NCBI GenBank assembly: GCA_017436225.1
Contig: JAFSDM010000001.1
Span: forward strand, 23,778-87,777
Length of the DNA stretch: 64,000 nt
Reading direction: 5' to 3'
From: Clostridia bacterium
GTDB taxonomy: Bacteria; Bacillota; Clostridia; Oscillospirales; Acutalibacteraceae
Shown here: one piece after another, positions 44,722-53,621 of the stretch
Numbering within the stretch: position 1 is the stretch's first letter
Layout of the letters: every line of letters begins with the position of its first letter
Made by a program: the position numbers and the translations under genes
Notes under the pieces: model-generated
What the model was told of the DNA's origin: nothing
The model's database searches: none
The model's input: the letters and a program-made list of their open reading frames with translations, nothing else

Positions 44722-46497
44722 TTACTGATTTAATGTATTATAATCATTAATAACACTTTGTGCGGCGGCTTTGTCGTCTTCGCTTTGAGATTCGGCTACA
44801 ATCTGCTCTGCTGCAGCTAAAACAGAAATCTCTGTAACATCATCATAAATCACGAATCTTGCACCACCAACAGTTTCAACAACCGTGTAACCGCATACCG
44901 CAAGTTCTTTGTCATAATTTTGAACTTCAATTCCTGTAATTACACCTGTGTAAACCAAAACGTTATCTTCAAAGGAGTAACGAATGTCTGTTCCTGTATT
45001 AGCATCAAAAGCCACGCCCGCTAAAACCTTTGTATTATCTACATTTTCAAGCTTAAGGTTTGCTTTATTTGTTGCGGCAGTAACAAGGGTTCCGTACTCA
45101 ACAATTTTTGCGCCTTCTGTAAGATTAAGCTCATTAAAATCTATCTTACTTTTAAAGCGAAGACCTTGCTTATTATTTTCGGTTTCAGTGCGAATATTAA
45201 AGGCATAGGTACCATCGGTTATAGTATTCAAATTTTCAAGGTTAGCGTTGGAAATCATTTCAACCTTTATGTTATCAATGCCAACCTGCCAACCGCTGTT
45301 GCTTGCTAAAAGCTTAACGGTCACTTCACCCTCAGTAGCATCACTAAAGTCATATTCGTAATGCTCCCAAGCACCTATTGTAGCACTGGAATGATTAAAC
45401 AATTCGGTTGAAGCAGCGGTTGTTTTAAGGGTGCCCGAACCACTTGCACCTACCTTAAGGTCATAGGATATTTTATATTTATAATTGGGATTATTAGTAA
45501 AGTTAAAGGCAACGCCTTTAGAGCTGTTATTGCTTACATATTTTAAATATTTGTTACCAACAACAGGATAACTAGCTTCGCTTTCTTCTACACTTACTAA
45601 CCTAAGCTCGCTTAGGTCGGCTGCAATATTTTCAACCGAGCCTTCTTCAAAAGCGTTAAAAAATGCGTGACCTTCGGGGGTCGCGGGAGCTGCTGCGCCA
45701 CCATCAACACTTTTGTCAACAAGCTTAACGTCTTTAATGTCGAAGCTGTAATTGGTTGCTGTAACTCCAGCGTTAAAGTAGGCAGCAAACGAAACTGTTT
45801 GTGATTTTTCGTCAGCGGTTTCGCCAGCAGCCATAATTTTAGCGGTTACTTTTGTCCAATTAGCATAAGCGTTTTCCGGTAATTTTTGGTTATGAGTCAA
45901 GCTCGTATTATTAACCATAGTTGTATTTGTTTGGTAGTTGAAGTGAGAATAATTAGTTACTGTTTGAGTAGGAAAATCGCCTATAGTCCACTTTGCCTCA
46001 AAACCATTACCCACACGGGTTGGATTTTGACCAACATATGCATAAAAGTTACCTGATTTACTCTCTACGATTTTAGTGGTTGTAGAGTCGCCTACCGAAT
46101 CGGTTGTTTCATATAAAAGAAAAGAAGGTATATAATAAAAATCAGATATAAAATAAGATTTTCCATTGTTGGCCTGTAAACGGAAAGAAAAAGTAAGCTC
46201 ATACTCTTTTCCGGGAATTAACTCAAAGGTTGTACTACGAATACCTACATTTTTTTCAGCTACTTGACCAACATGCGCATAATAATCTCCGCCCGTTTCC
46301 TGTTTAAAGGTAACGGAAGATGCAGTGGAGCTTGTTTTTGTCCACTTTGAAGCTGTACCATTTTCAAAATCAGACTTCATTACAACTGGTTCAGCCACGC
46401 TGCTTTCTGTTTCTGCCGAGGCGGCGGTAGTGCCCAAAATACTAAAACAACTGAATATAAGAATAAATGCTAATAAAAGTGATAAAACCTTTTTCAT
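44722..46497 (-). CDS. Large secreted protein with carbohydrate-binding-like modules
   Basis: 591 residues. Signal peptide KKVLSLLLAFILIFSC with cleavage after about residue 28 (AASAE). Two beta-rich segments (SDFENGTASKWTKTS..., about 40-260; and FNAFEEGSVENIAADLSELR..., about 270-400) look like CBM4/9-type jelly rolls (GWQVGIDNIKVEM ending). The last ~170 residues are a further extracellular domain. No catalytic motif or anchor seen. A role in polysaccharide binding is inference. Confidence 0.65.
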   Translation of the reverse strand: MKKVLSLLLAFILIFSCFSILGTTAASAETESSVAEPVVMKSDFENGTASKWTKTSSTASSVTFKQETGGDYYAHVGQVAEKNVGIRSTTFELIPGKEYELTFSFRLQANNGKSYFISDFYYIPSFLLYETTDSVGDSTTTKIVESKSGNFYAYVGQNPTRVGNGFEAKWTIGDFPTQTVTNYSHFNYQTNTTMVNNTSLTHNQKLPENAYANWTKVTAKIMAAGETADEKSQTVSFAAYFNAGVTATNYSFDIKDVKLVDKSVDGGAAAPATPEGHAFFNAFEEGSVENIAADLSELRLVSVEESEASYPVVGNKYLKYVSNNSSKGVAFNFTNNPNYKYKISYDLKVGASGSGTLKTTAASTELFNHSSATIGAWEHYEYDFSDATEGEVTVKLLASNSGWQVGIDNIKVEMISNANLENLNTITDGTYAFNIRTETENNKQGLRFKSKIDFNELNLTEGAKIVEYGTLVTAATNKANLKLENVDNTKVLAGVAFDANTGTDIRYSFEDNVLVYTGVITGIEVQNYDKELAVCGYTVVETVGGARFVIYDDVTEISVLAAAEQIVAESQSEDDKAAAQSVINDYNTLNQ

Positions 46498-47120
46498 AAA
46501 TATCCTCCCAACAAATATTAAAATGTTGTCACATAGTCATTATACCATATAATGGATTTGTAATACATTGCAAATACCAACATAAAACAATTGCAAATAT
46601 CACCTTTGTTGTTATACCCCTTAATTTAAAAGGAGTGTTTTTGGTTTAGCGTTTTTTTAGCCTTTAAGTAGGGGCGATTATTAATCGCCTGAATAAACTA
46701 GCAGATAAATTGTAGTTTGAAACGTGTGACGTTTCATCCAATTGCGCCATAGTTTGTATTTAATGCGCAATTTCACTCCGCGCCCGGAAAGAAACAGATA
46801 ATTTGTAGTTTTGAAATTCCAAATGGAATTTCAAACCGTAGGGGATGGTGCGGGTGTCCGGTGGACACCTCTGCAAAGCAGAAGCACCGACCGAGGCGGC
46901 AGCCGAGACCGCGCTCGACATCCCTAAAAACTAGGCGTTCAAACTACAATTTATCTGTGACTATATGGACGCGGAACGAGGCTTGGATATTCGATAATCA
47001 CCATCCCGTATAAAGCCGGTCTGGGACCGGCCGTATAAAACCGGTCTGGGACCGGTTGACATTATTTTTCATTTATACTATAATAATCGGGTTGTAATTT
47101 TATGTAAATCTGGTGATAGC
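46498..47120. other. Repeat-rich intergenic region
   Basis: About 620 bp, no gene. Holds a GTAGGGGCGATTATTAATCGCC palindrome (46668-46690), pieces of the 94-nt repeat family (46725-46800, 46965-47000), the 89-nt element at 46838-46926 and a tandem CCGGTCTGGGACCGG unit pair (47007-47055). Confidence 0.7.
46838..46926 (+). repeat. GTAGGGGATG...CATCCCTA structured element, copy 1
   Basis: About 89 nt, much more GC-rich than its surroundings. Ends are inverted repeats; inner hairpins include GGTGTCCGGTGGACACC and CTCTGCAAAGCAGAAG. An inverted copy lies at 60803-60888. Confidence 0.8.
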
Positions 47121-48227
47121 GTGAAAACCTTAAGATTTGTAAAAAAGAATGCCGTTTTTTGCATATCGGCAATGGCGGCTTTAATAACCTGCTTTTTGGT
47201 GCCGCCCGATAAAAATTATTTGGGATATTTTGATTTTAAAACCCTTTCCTGCCTGTTTTTAACCTTGGCGGTTGTTTGCGCTTTAAGGAATATTAATTTT
47301 TTTACCATTCTTGCCCAAAAGCTTGTAACAATGACAGGTAATTTGCGACTGCTTTTTTTAGTGCTTATAATTATTACCTTCATAGGCTCTATGATTATAG
47401 CAAACGATATGGCGCTTATAACCTTTTTGCCGCTTGGCTACTTAGCCCTTTCGGTAACTAAGCTTGAAAAATATATGGCCTACCTTTTTGTGCTTCAGAA
47501 TATCTCTGCCAATCTTGGCGGAATGCTCACACCATTTGGCAATCCTCAAAATTTGTATTTATATTCCTACTTTAACATTCCAACAAATGAATTCTGCCTG
47601 ATTATGCTACCGCCATTTTTACTTGCAGTTTTACTTTTGGTGGTTGCCTGCTTACCCATAAAGCCCATAAAATTTTCTATAACCGAGCAGTTTCCCGCAA
47701 AGCTTAACCTAAAAAAAGCAACCCTTTACTGTTTGCTGTTTTTAATATCTATTCTTATTGTTTTCAGGGTAATTCCCTTTATTATTGGACTTCTTATTAT
47801 CCCCGTTATACTTTTTGTTGTCGACCGCGAAAGTCTTAAAATGGTTGATTATCCCCTGCTTGGAACCTTTTTCTTTTTCTTTATATTTGCAGGTAATATG
47901 GCAAGGCTTGACGCAGTAAACAATCTTATTTCGGCGCTGCTGCAAAAGGATACCCTGCTTGTATCAATCCTTTCCTGCCAGTTTATAAGCAACGTTCCCT
48001 CTGCCATTTTGTTATCACGCTTTACAACCGATTACCCGTCACTTCTTTTAGGGGTAAACATAGGCGGCACAGGAACGCTTATAGCATCCCTTGCAAGTCT
48101 TATAACCTTTAACGAGTTCAGAATTTTGCACCCCGAGCAAACGAAAAAATATCTTGGAATTTTCCTTGCCCTAAATGCCGTTTTCTTGGTTGCGCTTACC
48201 GCCGCCGCAAAAATTTTAGGCTTTTAA
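47121..48227 (+). CDS. SLC13/ArsB-NhaD-type membrane transporter
   Basis: 368 residues, about ten TM helices. IANDMALITFLPLGYLAL, QNISANLGGMLTPFGNPQNL and SNVPSAILLSRF match the ion-transporter superfamily re-entrant motifs (N-x-P-type). Substrate unclear: citrate, anion, or sodium/proton. Starts with GTG at 47121 after TGGTGAT. It is somewhat shorter than typical members. Confidence 0.8.
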   Translation: MKTLRFVKKNAVFCISAMAALITCFLVPPDKNYLGYFDFKTLSCLFLTLAVVCALRNINFFTILAQKLVTMTGNLRLLFLVLIIITFIGSMIIANDMALITFLPLGYLALSVTKLEKYMAYLFVLQNISANLGGMLTPFGNPQNLYLYSYFNIPTNEFCLIMLPPFLLAVLLLVVACLPIKPIKFSITEQFPAKLNLKKATLYCLLFLISILIVFRVIPFIIGLLIIPVILFVVDRESLKMVDYPLLGTFFFFFIFAGNMARLDAVNNLISALLQKDTLLVSILSCQFISNVPSAILLSRFTTDYPSLLLGVNIGGTGTLIASLASLITFNEFRILHPEQTKKYLGIFLALNAVFLVALTAAAKILGF

Positions 48228-48272
48228 GCTTTTTAACCCCACCCAATTAACACAAAAGAATATATAAATAGC

Positions 48273-48302
48273 AAAAGCGAGGTGAATTTTCACCTCGCTT
48301 TT
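48273..48302 (-). terminator. Array terminator T1
   Basis: AAAAGCGAGGTG/CACCTCGCTTTT. Shares the ATAGCAAAAGCG-type lead-in with the other array terminators. Confidence 0.85.
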
Positions 48303-48303
48303 G

Positions 48304-48996
48304 TTATCTGTCAAAGAACTTTTCTTGTTTTTCAAGAAAACGTTGCCGTTCAGAATCACTTAAATTATTAAATTTGGTAAGAACTTTTGATATTTTTTTA
48401 TTTTTTGTCAAACGTTTAACCCGACTCACTTGTATTGGATATGTAAATAAAGTTAGAAAAAACCCGTTTCCAAGAACATCGGCAAAAGCAAACGTTTTGG
48501 CAAATTTGAGTACATCTTTTCGATTGGTTTCGTAAGCGTCGGTTAATTTGTAATATTCATTAAAATTGGCTACTTCAAAAAATGAATAAATCATCGGAAC
48601 TAATTCTAATATGTCAAATTTGTCAAACGTTCCAAAAACATAGTTCTGCAAAGTGATATCCAAACGGTCACCATCCTGTAAACCCTTAATATGATAATTA
48701 CAACCAACGCGCAGAATCATCTTATCCAGAGAATTCATCAAAAGGCCGGTAGCTTTTTTGGCAAGCTTATCTTTCCAATCATTTTCCTCAATTTCGTTTA
48801 AAGCCGATTTTACATCTGCTGTTATTGGAACAAGAGATAGAGAAAACTCATTATCAAAAACTTCTGCTATGATTGAAGAAGAAGTCCTCCCTTCCTCAAA
48901 TAAAGCCGAAATATAGTAATATCGTTCACCTTGAGAATCAGATATTTTTATTTTGCAGTCATAAATACTTTCTTTTAGAACAAGAGAAATTTTCAC
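48304..48996 (-). CDS. Uncharacterised protein, first array gene
   Basis: 230 residues, no TM or signal. Begins with beta-type sequence (KISLVLKESIYDCKIKIS) and ends in a basic helical region (RLTKNKKISKVLTKFNNLSD). Not recognised. GTG at 48996 has AGGTGGT upstream. Uses the shared array promoter at 49017-49045. Confidence 0.72.
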   Translation of the reverse strand: MKISLVLKESIYDCKIKISDSQGERYYYISALFEEGRTSSSIIAEVFDNEFSLSLVPITADVKSALNEIEENDWKDKLAKKATGLLMNSLDKMILRVGCNYHIKGLQDGDRLDITLQNYVFGTFDKFDILELVPMIYSFFEVANFNEYYKLTDAYETNRKDVLKFAKTFAFADVLGNGFFLTLFTYPIQVSRVKRLTKNKKISKVLTKFNNLSDSERQRFLEKQEKFFDR

Positions 48997-49016
48997 CCAA
49001 TCACCACCTTTGATTT

Positions 49017-49081
49017 ATTATATCACATTCATTTTAAAAAGTAAATCTTGCGGTATATTTCTCCCCGAAACACAGATAATA
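49017..49081. promoter_or_regulatory. Array divergent promoter, copy 1
   Basis: Minus: TTTACT, 17 nt, TATAAT with TGA before it (49045-49017), reading into 48304. Plus: GTATA (49053), 17 nt, GATAATA (49075), reading toward spoVT relic R1. Confidence 0.75.
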
Positions 49082-49194
49082 AAAACCACACGGTGTTTCC
49101 AAAATTGGAAATTTTGGAAACTTTAGTGAACCTTGTTACTCGCTTATCGCTCGTAATATACAACACAATTTGTAATTTAAGGAGAAATGTATAT

Positions 49195-49269
49195 ATGAAA
49201 GCAACAGGAATTGTGAGAAGAATCGAGGCTTGTGTTATATTAACACAAAAGTCGATTAACGTCGCATAA
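49195..49269 (+). pseudogene. spoVT 5'-end relic R1
   Basis: AAGGAGAAATGTATATATG plus MKATGIVRRIE as in spoVT, then diverges (ACVILTQKSINVA) to a stop after 24 codons. Confidence 0.85.
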
Positions 49270-49340
49270 AAACTGGGTTTTCGAGCGGTTTTTGAAGAAA
49301 AATTTTTGACGAAAATAGCATATTTTGATCTGTACATAGA
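49262..49340. repeat. Array tail block, type 1 (copy 1)
   Basis: Conserved GAAGAAAAATTTTTGACG and ATATTTTGA-C-TACATAG strings, also at 57214-57298 and 59000-59082. Each runs directly into an array terminator. Confidence 0.8.
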
Positions 49341-49343
49341 AAA

Positions 49344-49365
49344 AGCGGAGTGAAATCACTCCGCT
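49344..49365 (-). terminator. Array terminator T2
   Basis: AGCGGAGTG/CACTCCGCT, after the stop of the 49370 gene. Confidence 0.8.
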
Positions 49366-49369
49366 GAAC

Positions 49370-50098
49370 TTATATGTTTTTGCTTATTACTTCCTTTTGG
49401 AGTCGATATGCTTTCACAATAACAACAATGTATGCAACAAATAATGCTATCATAACGAGTGAACAAAACGACATTCCAATTATGCCACCAATATTTTCAG
49501 ATGTTGAGCATACTGGTATTTCTCTAATTACTTTTGCAAATATTGAAAAGTTTAGTATATTTAATAACAAAATAAGAATCATTATTACTGTAAATGCAGG
49601 AGTATGATATGTGTTCCATTCCTGTTTTAATATTGCACTTGAAAATGTGGTTTCTTCGATTTTATCAATGACGCCTTCTACTTTGAGTTCTATCGATGGC
49701 GGGGAGTATTTTTTTGTTATTCTATCATATTCTGATTCAATGTAATGGATGTTAACTGTTTTTTCGTTTGGAGAAACAATTGAAAAAGATTTTTTGAGCG
49801 TAAACGGATTAAAAGATTTATAACCTTTGTCCAAGCGTATTCCGTCATCATTATCAATAAAGTATATCAAAGGAGAAAAAATCCACTTTACTATGGTTAG
49901 TAATAATTTAAGAAATAGATTTTTCGATTTGATTTTAAAATAATCTTCAGCTCGCACATATTCAATATCTAAGTCTAAATTTTCGCAGTCATCAAACTCA
50001 ATAGTTAAGTCATCACAAAATGTTTGTGTCTTTCTGTTGGTTGTCAATTTAAGATAATCAACAAATTCTTTATTTTCTATATGAAAATGAGTTTTCAT
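49370..50098 (-). CDS. Uncharacterised membrane protein in array
   Basis: 242 residues. N-terminal polar region, a hydrophobic segment near 60-85 (LFLKLLLTIVKWIFSPLIYF), and two C-terminal TM helices (AFTVIMILILLLNILNFSIF and MSFCSLVMIALFVAYIVVIV). Not recognised. ATG 50098 with GGAG 8 nt upstream is preferred to GTG 50107. Confidence 0.72.
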   Translation of the reverse strand: MKTHFHIENKEFVDYLKLTTNRKTQTFCDDLTIEFDDCENLDLDIEYVRAEDYFKIKSKNLFLKLLLTIVKWIFSPLIYFIDNDDGIRLDKGYKSFNPFTLKKSFSIVSPNEKTVNIHYIESEYDRITKKYSPPSIELKVEGVIDKIEETTFSSAILKQEWNTYHTPAFTVIMILILLLNILNFSIFAKVIREIPVCSTSENIGGIIGMSFCSLVMIALFVAYIVVIVKAYRLQKEVISKNI

Positions 50099-50126
50099 AA
50101 TCAACACTCCAAAAAAGATTTAATTT

Positions 50127-50192
50127 ATTATATCACACAAACCTCAAAAAGTAAATCATCACAGTATAAATCTCCTCAAATTACAGATACTA
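50127..50192. promoter_or_regulatory. Array divergent promoter, copy 2
   Basis: Minus TTTACT-17-TATAAT (50155-50127) for 49370. Plus GTATA (50164), 17 nt, GATACTA (50186). Sequence after it is replaced by the AraC-fucI insertion. Confidence 0.75.
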
Positions 50193-50221
50193 ACATCACG
50201 ATTTAAAAATTTTTTGTAACG

Positions 50222-50246
50222 GTAGGGGATGGAACCCCTCCCCTAC
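50222..50246. repeat. GTAGGGG palindrome
   Basis: GTAGGGGATGG, 2-nt centre, then the inverted arm ending CCCTAC, close to the 3' end of the AraC gene. Confidence 0.6.
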
Positions 50247-50271
50247 AATGTATTTTTAAAAGAGGAGATTT

Positions 50272-51138
50272 TTATAGTGTTTTTGCCAATATCTTAAATT
50301 CTCTTGGGGTTATTCCTTTGTAGCGCTTGAAGATTTTTGCAAAATAGCTCAAATCATTAAATCCGTTGCCGAATGCCGCTTCCGTAATGCTCTTATTTTT
50401 CATAGTAATATCATAACACGCATGTTCAATGCGTTGCTCATTTACATATTGGGTAATGGTTTGACCTGTAATGTTTTTAAAAATTTTGCAAAGATAATTA
50501 AAATTAAGATTAGAAATTTGAGAAAGCTTTTTAGAGTCTATCTCTTCTTTGAAATTCTGATTTATCCAATCAAGTATCAAGCCGACCTTTTCTACTTGCT
50601 TGTTTGATTGTGTGCAGCTTGAAGAAAGGGTATAGCCGTTTGAATAAATTTGTGAAATCATAGCGAAAAGAGATGCGTACACAGACAATTCATAGTACGC
50701 CTTTGGAGCTCTCATTAAAACAAACAACTCGGTTAAGGTTTTGTAAAGCTCACATTCTTTTGGAATAAGAGGGTTTTTGATACTAACTTGGGAGCTTGTT
50801 ATTTGAAGAATATAATGCTCGACAATGCTGTTATTTTTTGTCAAAAGCATTTTCAAATCAACAACAATACATTCATAAACGCAATCGGTTGGTTCCCCCC
50901 GATGCAGGCAACCACATTCTACAAACAAAATATCGTCTTTGTTGAGGTTAACCTTTGTGTTGTTTAAATAAATTGTAAAGCTTCCGGATAAAATGTGTAT
51001 AATTTCAAATTTTTGATGCCAATGCGCCGTCATAATATAGCGAGGGTGTGTTTTATCTACATAGTAGTATTCAATAGGAAATAAGGCGGTGCCGTGCCTT
51101 GTTTTTTCGAGGTATTCCATATAATTAATATGATTCAT
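50272..51138 (-). CDS. AraC-family transcriptional regulator
   Basis: 288 residues. N-terminal cupin sensor (TAHWHQKFEIIHILSGSFTI, about 36-55) and C-terminal double HTH (SNLNFNYLCKIFKNITGQTI; FGNGFNDLSYFAKIFKRYKG). ATG 51138 has GGAG upstream. Divergent from fucI, 111 bp apart, so it probably controls fucI in response to a sugar. Confidence 0.87.
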   Translation of the reverse strand: MNHINYMEYLEKTRHGTALFPIEYYYVDKTHPRYIMTAHWHQKFEIIHILSGSFTIYLNNTKVNLNKDDILFVECGCLHRGEPTDCVYECIVVDLKMLLTKNNSIVEHYILQITSSQVSIKNPLIPKECELYKTLTELFVLMRAPKAYYELSVYASLFAMISQIYSNGYTLSSSCTQSNKQVEKVGLILDWINQNFKEEIDSKKLSQISNLNFNYLCKIFKNITGQTITQYVNEQRIEHACYDITMKNKSITEAAFGNGFNDLSYFAKIFKRYKGITPREFKILAKTL

Positions 51139-51249
51139 AAAAAACTCCAAAAGTGAAAATTGTCATAGTTTTTGACAAAAGTTATATTAGTATTATAGCA
51201 CGAAAATTGATATAATACAAGTGTACTATAATTTAATGAGGTGATTTTT

Positions 51250-53082
51250 ATGGCAAAAAACAGATATATAGGTAGTTATCCCGTAATAGGAATTCGTCCC
51301 GTTGTTGACGGAAGACGCGGACCTATGAAGCTTCGTGAGAGCTTAGAACCGCAAGTGTGGGCAATGGCAAATGCAGCTAAAAAGCTTTTTGAAGAAAACC
51401 TTTATTATTCAAACGGAGAGCCTGTAAAGGCAATTATGGCAGATACTACAATCGGTCGTGTGCCAGAAACTGCCGCTTGTGCAGACAAGTTCAGAAAAGA
51501 GGGCGTAGATATTACCCTTTCTGTAACACCTTGCTGGTGCTACGGCTCTGAAACTATGGATATGGATCCTCACACTATAAAGGGTGTATGGGGCTTTAAT
51601 GGTACTGAAAGACCAGGTGCAGTTTATCTTGCCGCAGTTTTGGCAGGTCACGCTCAAAAGGGGTTGCCCGCATTCGGTATCTACGGTCACGAAGTACAAG
51701 ATGTAGATATGGTAGATACTATCCCCGAAGATGTAAAGGAAAAGCTGCTTCGCTTTGGTCGTGCCGCTATTGCTGTTGCTACTATGCGCGGTAAATCATA
51801 TTTGCAGATAGGTTCACAGTGTATGGGTATCGCAGGTTCAATTATCGACCAAGACTTTATGGAAGATTACTTTGGTATGCGTGTAGAGTCTGTTGATGAA
51901 GTAGAAATCCTTCGCCGAATGGAAGAGGGCATTTATAACGAGGAAGAATACCAAAAGGCTCTTGCTTGGACCAAAGAACACTGTAAAGAGGGAAGAGATG
52001 ATAACCCTGAAAGTGTTGAGTTCTTGGGCGAAGAAAGAAAAATTAAGTTTACACCCGAAGAAAAAGAAAAACAGTGGGAATTCACTGTTAAAATGTACTG
52101 CATAATCAAAGACCTTATGGCGGGAAATAAGAACTTACCTAAGGGCTTTGAGGAAGAAATGGTTGGTCATAATGCAATAGTAGGTGGTTTCCAAGGACAA
52201 AGACAATGGACAGACCATTGGCCCAACTGTGACTATCCCGAAGCATTATTAAGCTCTACATTCGATTACGAGGGCGCAAGAGAGCCATATACACTTGCCA
52301 CCGAAAATGATGTGCTTAACGGAATGGGTATGCTCTTTATGAGATTACTTACTCACAGAGCGCAGATATTTGCCGATGTTCGTACATATTGGAGCGGTGA
52401 TGCTGTAAAGCGTGTAACAGGGTATAATTTAGAGGGAAAGGCAAAAGACTCTGACGGTATTATCCATCTTTTAAATTCAGGCGCTGCCTGTCTTGATGCT
52501 TGCGGTGAGTGTAAAGATGAAAACGGCAATGCAATTATGAAAAAATGGTGGGAAGTAACCGACGAGGATATCAAGAAAATGACCGATGCTACTGTATGGT
52601 GCGAGGCAGGCTTTGATAACTTCCGCGGCGGCGGTTTCTCAAGTCACTTTACAACAAAGGCAGAAATGCCCTGCACAATGATACGCCTTAACCTTGTAAA
52701 AGGCTTAGGTCCTGTATTACAGATTGCAGAGGGTTGGACTGTAAGCCTTCCCGATGATGTATCAGATACACTTATGGAAAGAACTAACCCAACCTGGCCT
52801 TGTACTTGGTTTGCACCACGCACTGATGGCAAGGAAGGTAGTCCTTTCAAGACTGCATACGAAGTAATGCAAAATTGGGGTGCTAACCACGGTGCTATCA
52901 GCTACGGACATATAGGCGCCGACCTTATTACAATGTGCTCAATGCTCCGTATTCCTGTTTGTATGCACAATGTGCCCGAAGATGATATTTTCCGTCCTGC
53001 TTGCTGGAATGCGTTCGGTATGGATAAAGAGGGCGCAGACTTCCGTGCTTGCCAGACCTACGGCCCACAATTCAAGAAATAA
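51250..53082 (+). CDS. fucI: L-fucose isomerase
   Basis: 610 residues, full length. Converts L-fucose to L-fuculose (also D-arabinose). [47 protein letters not shown] and [12 protein letters not shown] are family-typical, with the C-terminal [21 protein letters not shown] 51250 has GAGGTG upstream. No fucK, fucA or transporter is nearby, so the pathway is incomplete here. Confidence 0.95.
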   Translation: MAKNRYIGSYPVIGIRPVVDGRRGPMKLRESLEPQVWAMANAAKKLFEENLYYSNGEPVKAIMADTTIGRVPETAACADKFRKEGVDITLSVTPCWCYGSETMDMDPHTIKGVWGFNGTERPGAVYLAAVLAGHAQKGLPAFGIYGHEVQDVDMVDTIPEDVKEKLLRFGRAAIAVATMRGKSYLQIGSQCMGIAGSIIDQDFMEDYFGMRVESVDEVEILRRMEEGIYNEEEYQKALAWTKEHCKEGRDDNPESVEFLGEERKIKFTPEEKEKQWEFTVKMYCIIKDLMAGNKNLPKGFEEEMVGHNAIVGGFQGQRQWTDHWPNCDYPEALLSSTFDYEGAREPYTLATENDVLNGMGMLFMRLLTHRAQIFADVRTYWSGDAVKRVTGYNLEGKAKDSDGIIHLLNSGAACLDACGECKDENGNAIMKKWWEVTDEDIKKMTDATVWCEAGFDNFRGGGFSSHFTTKAEMPCTMIRLNLVKGLGPVLQIAEGWTVSLPDDVSDTLMERTNPTWPCTWFAPRTDGKEGSPFKTAYEVMQNWGANHGAISYGHIGADLITMCSMLRIPVCMHNVPEDDIFRPACWNAFGMDKEGADFRACQTYGPQFKK

Positions 53083-53115
53083 TAGATTTAAAAATGAAAT
53101 AAATGATTTAAAAAT

Positions 53116-53171
53116 GTAGGGAACGGATTTATCCGTTCCCTTATTTCGTAAGGCATAAATGCCTTCCCTAC
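53116..53171. repeat. GTAGGGAACGG palindromic element, copy 1
   Basis: 56 nt starting GTAGGGAACGGATTTATCCG and ending GCCTTCCCTAC. A near-copy lies at 57067-57122, in both cases just before a spoVT relic's ribosome site. Confidence 0.85.
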
Positions 53172-53269
53172 AAAATGTAATTAAAGGAGATTTTACACAC
53201 GAAGTGTGGCAAGGTTCTCGGGTACCCATTCAAAATCTATGATTTTGTAAATGGGTGAGGTTCTTATAT

Positions 53270-53338
53270 ATGAAAGCAACAGGTATTTCGAGAAGAATTG
53301 ATGCTCGTGTTATTATAACCTCTAAAAACAGTTGCTAA
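53270..53338 (+). pseudogene. spoVT 5'-end relic R2
   Basis: MKATGISRRIDARVIITSKN-type 22-codon frame. Shares the downstream SKNSC ending with R5. Confidence 0.85.
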
Positions 53339-53424
53339 ATTATAGATTTAGACTGTTTTTGAGAACATAGATACTCGCTTCACTCGTATGAGATAGGGCA
53401 AACCGCTTGAAACCCGCATAAACA

Positions 53425-53498
53425 CTAGGGTTTTCGCTGGTTTGCCCCACCCCACGCATTGGTGTCAAAAATGGGTTTTGGGCGATTTTTATACATAG
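53425..53498. repeat. Array tail block, type 2 (copy 1)
   Basis: ATAAACACTAGGG, then TTTCGCTGGTTTGCCCCACC and CACGCATTGGTGTCAAAAA, almost identical to 58008-58090. Confidence 0.85.
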
Positions 53499-53500
53499 CA

Positions 53501-53529
53501 AAAGCAAGGTGAATTCCACTCGTCGTTTG
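53501..53529. terminator. Array terminator T3 (degenerate)
   Basis: AAAGCAAGGTG/CACTCGTCGTTT with mismatches; same position in the unit as T1-T7. Confidence 0.5.
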
Positions 53530-53533
53530 TGTG

Positions 53534-53562
53534 TTGCAAAGAGTTCGAATTTATTGTATAAT
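53534..53562 (+). promoter_or_regulatory. Promoter of the NACHT/STAND-like gene
   Basis: TTGCAA, 17-nt spacer, TATAAT; GGGGTG precedes ATG 53622. Confidence 0.65.
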
Positions 53563-53621
53563 TACAAAAAAGGGAATAAGTAGAATTCATGTTGTAAAAA
53601 TATTCTTTTGGGGTGTAGTAT

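Larger units (their letters stand above)
53083..53621. other. Intergenic region after fucI with relic, palindrome and promoter
   Basis: Contains the palindrome at 53116-53171, spoVT relic R2 (53270-53338), a type 2 tail block (53425-53498), a degenerate array terminator and the promoter of the NTPase gene. No intact gene. Confidence 0.7.

Noticed and set aside
49029-49337. Minus-strand frame of about 100 codons across relic R1 and the tail block
   Set aside because: It runs through the conserved repeat, the relic and the promoter; similar frames at 57119 and 58928 are just the same repeat read backwards. No ribosome site.
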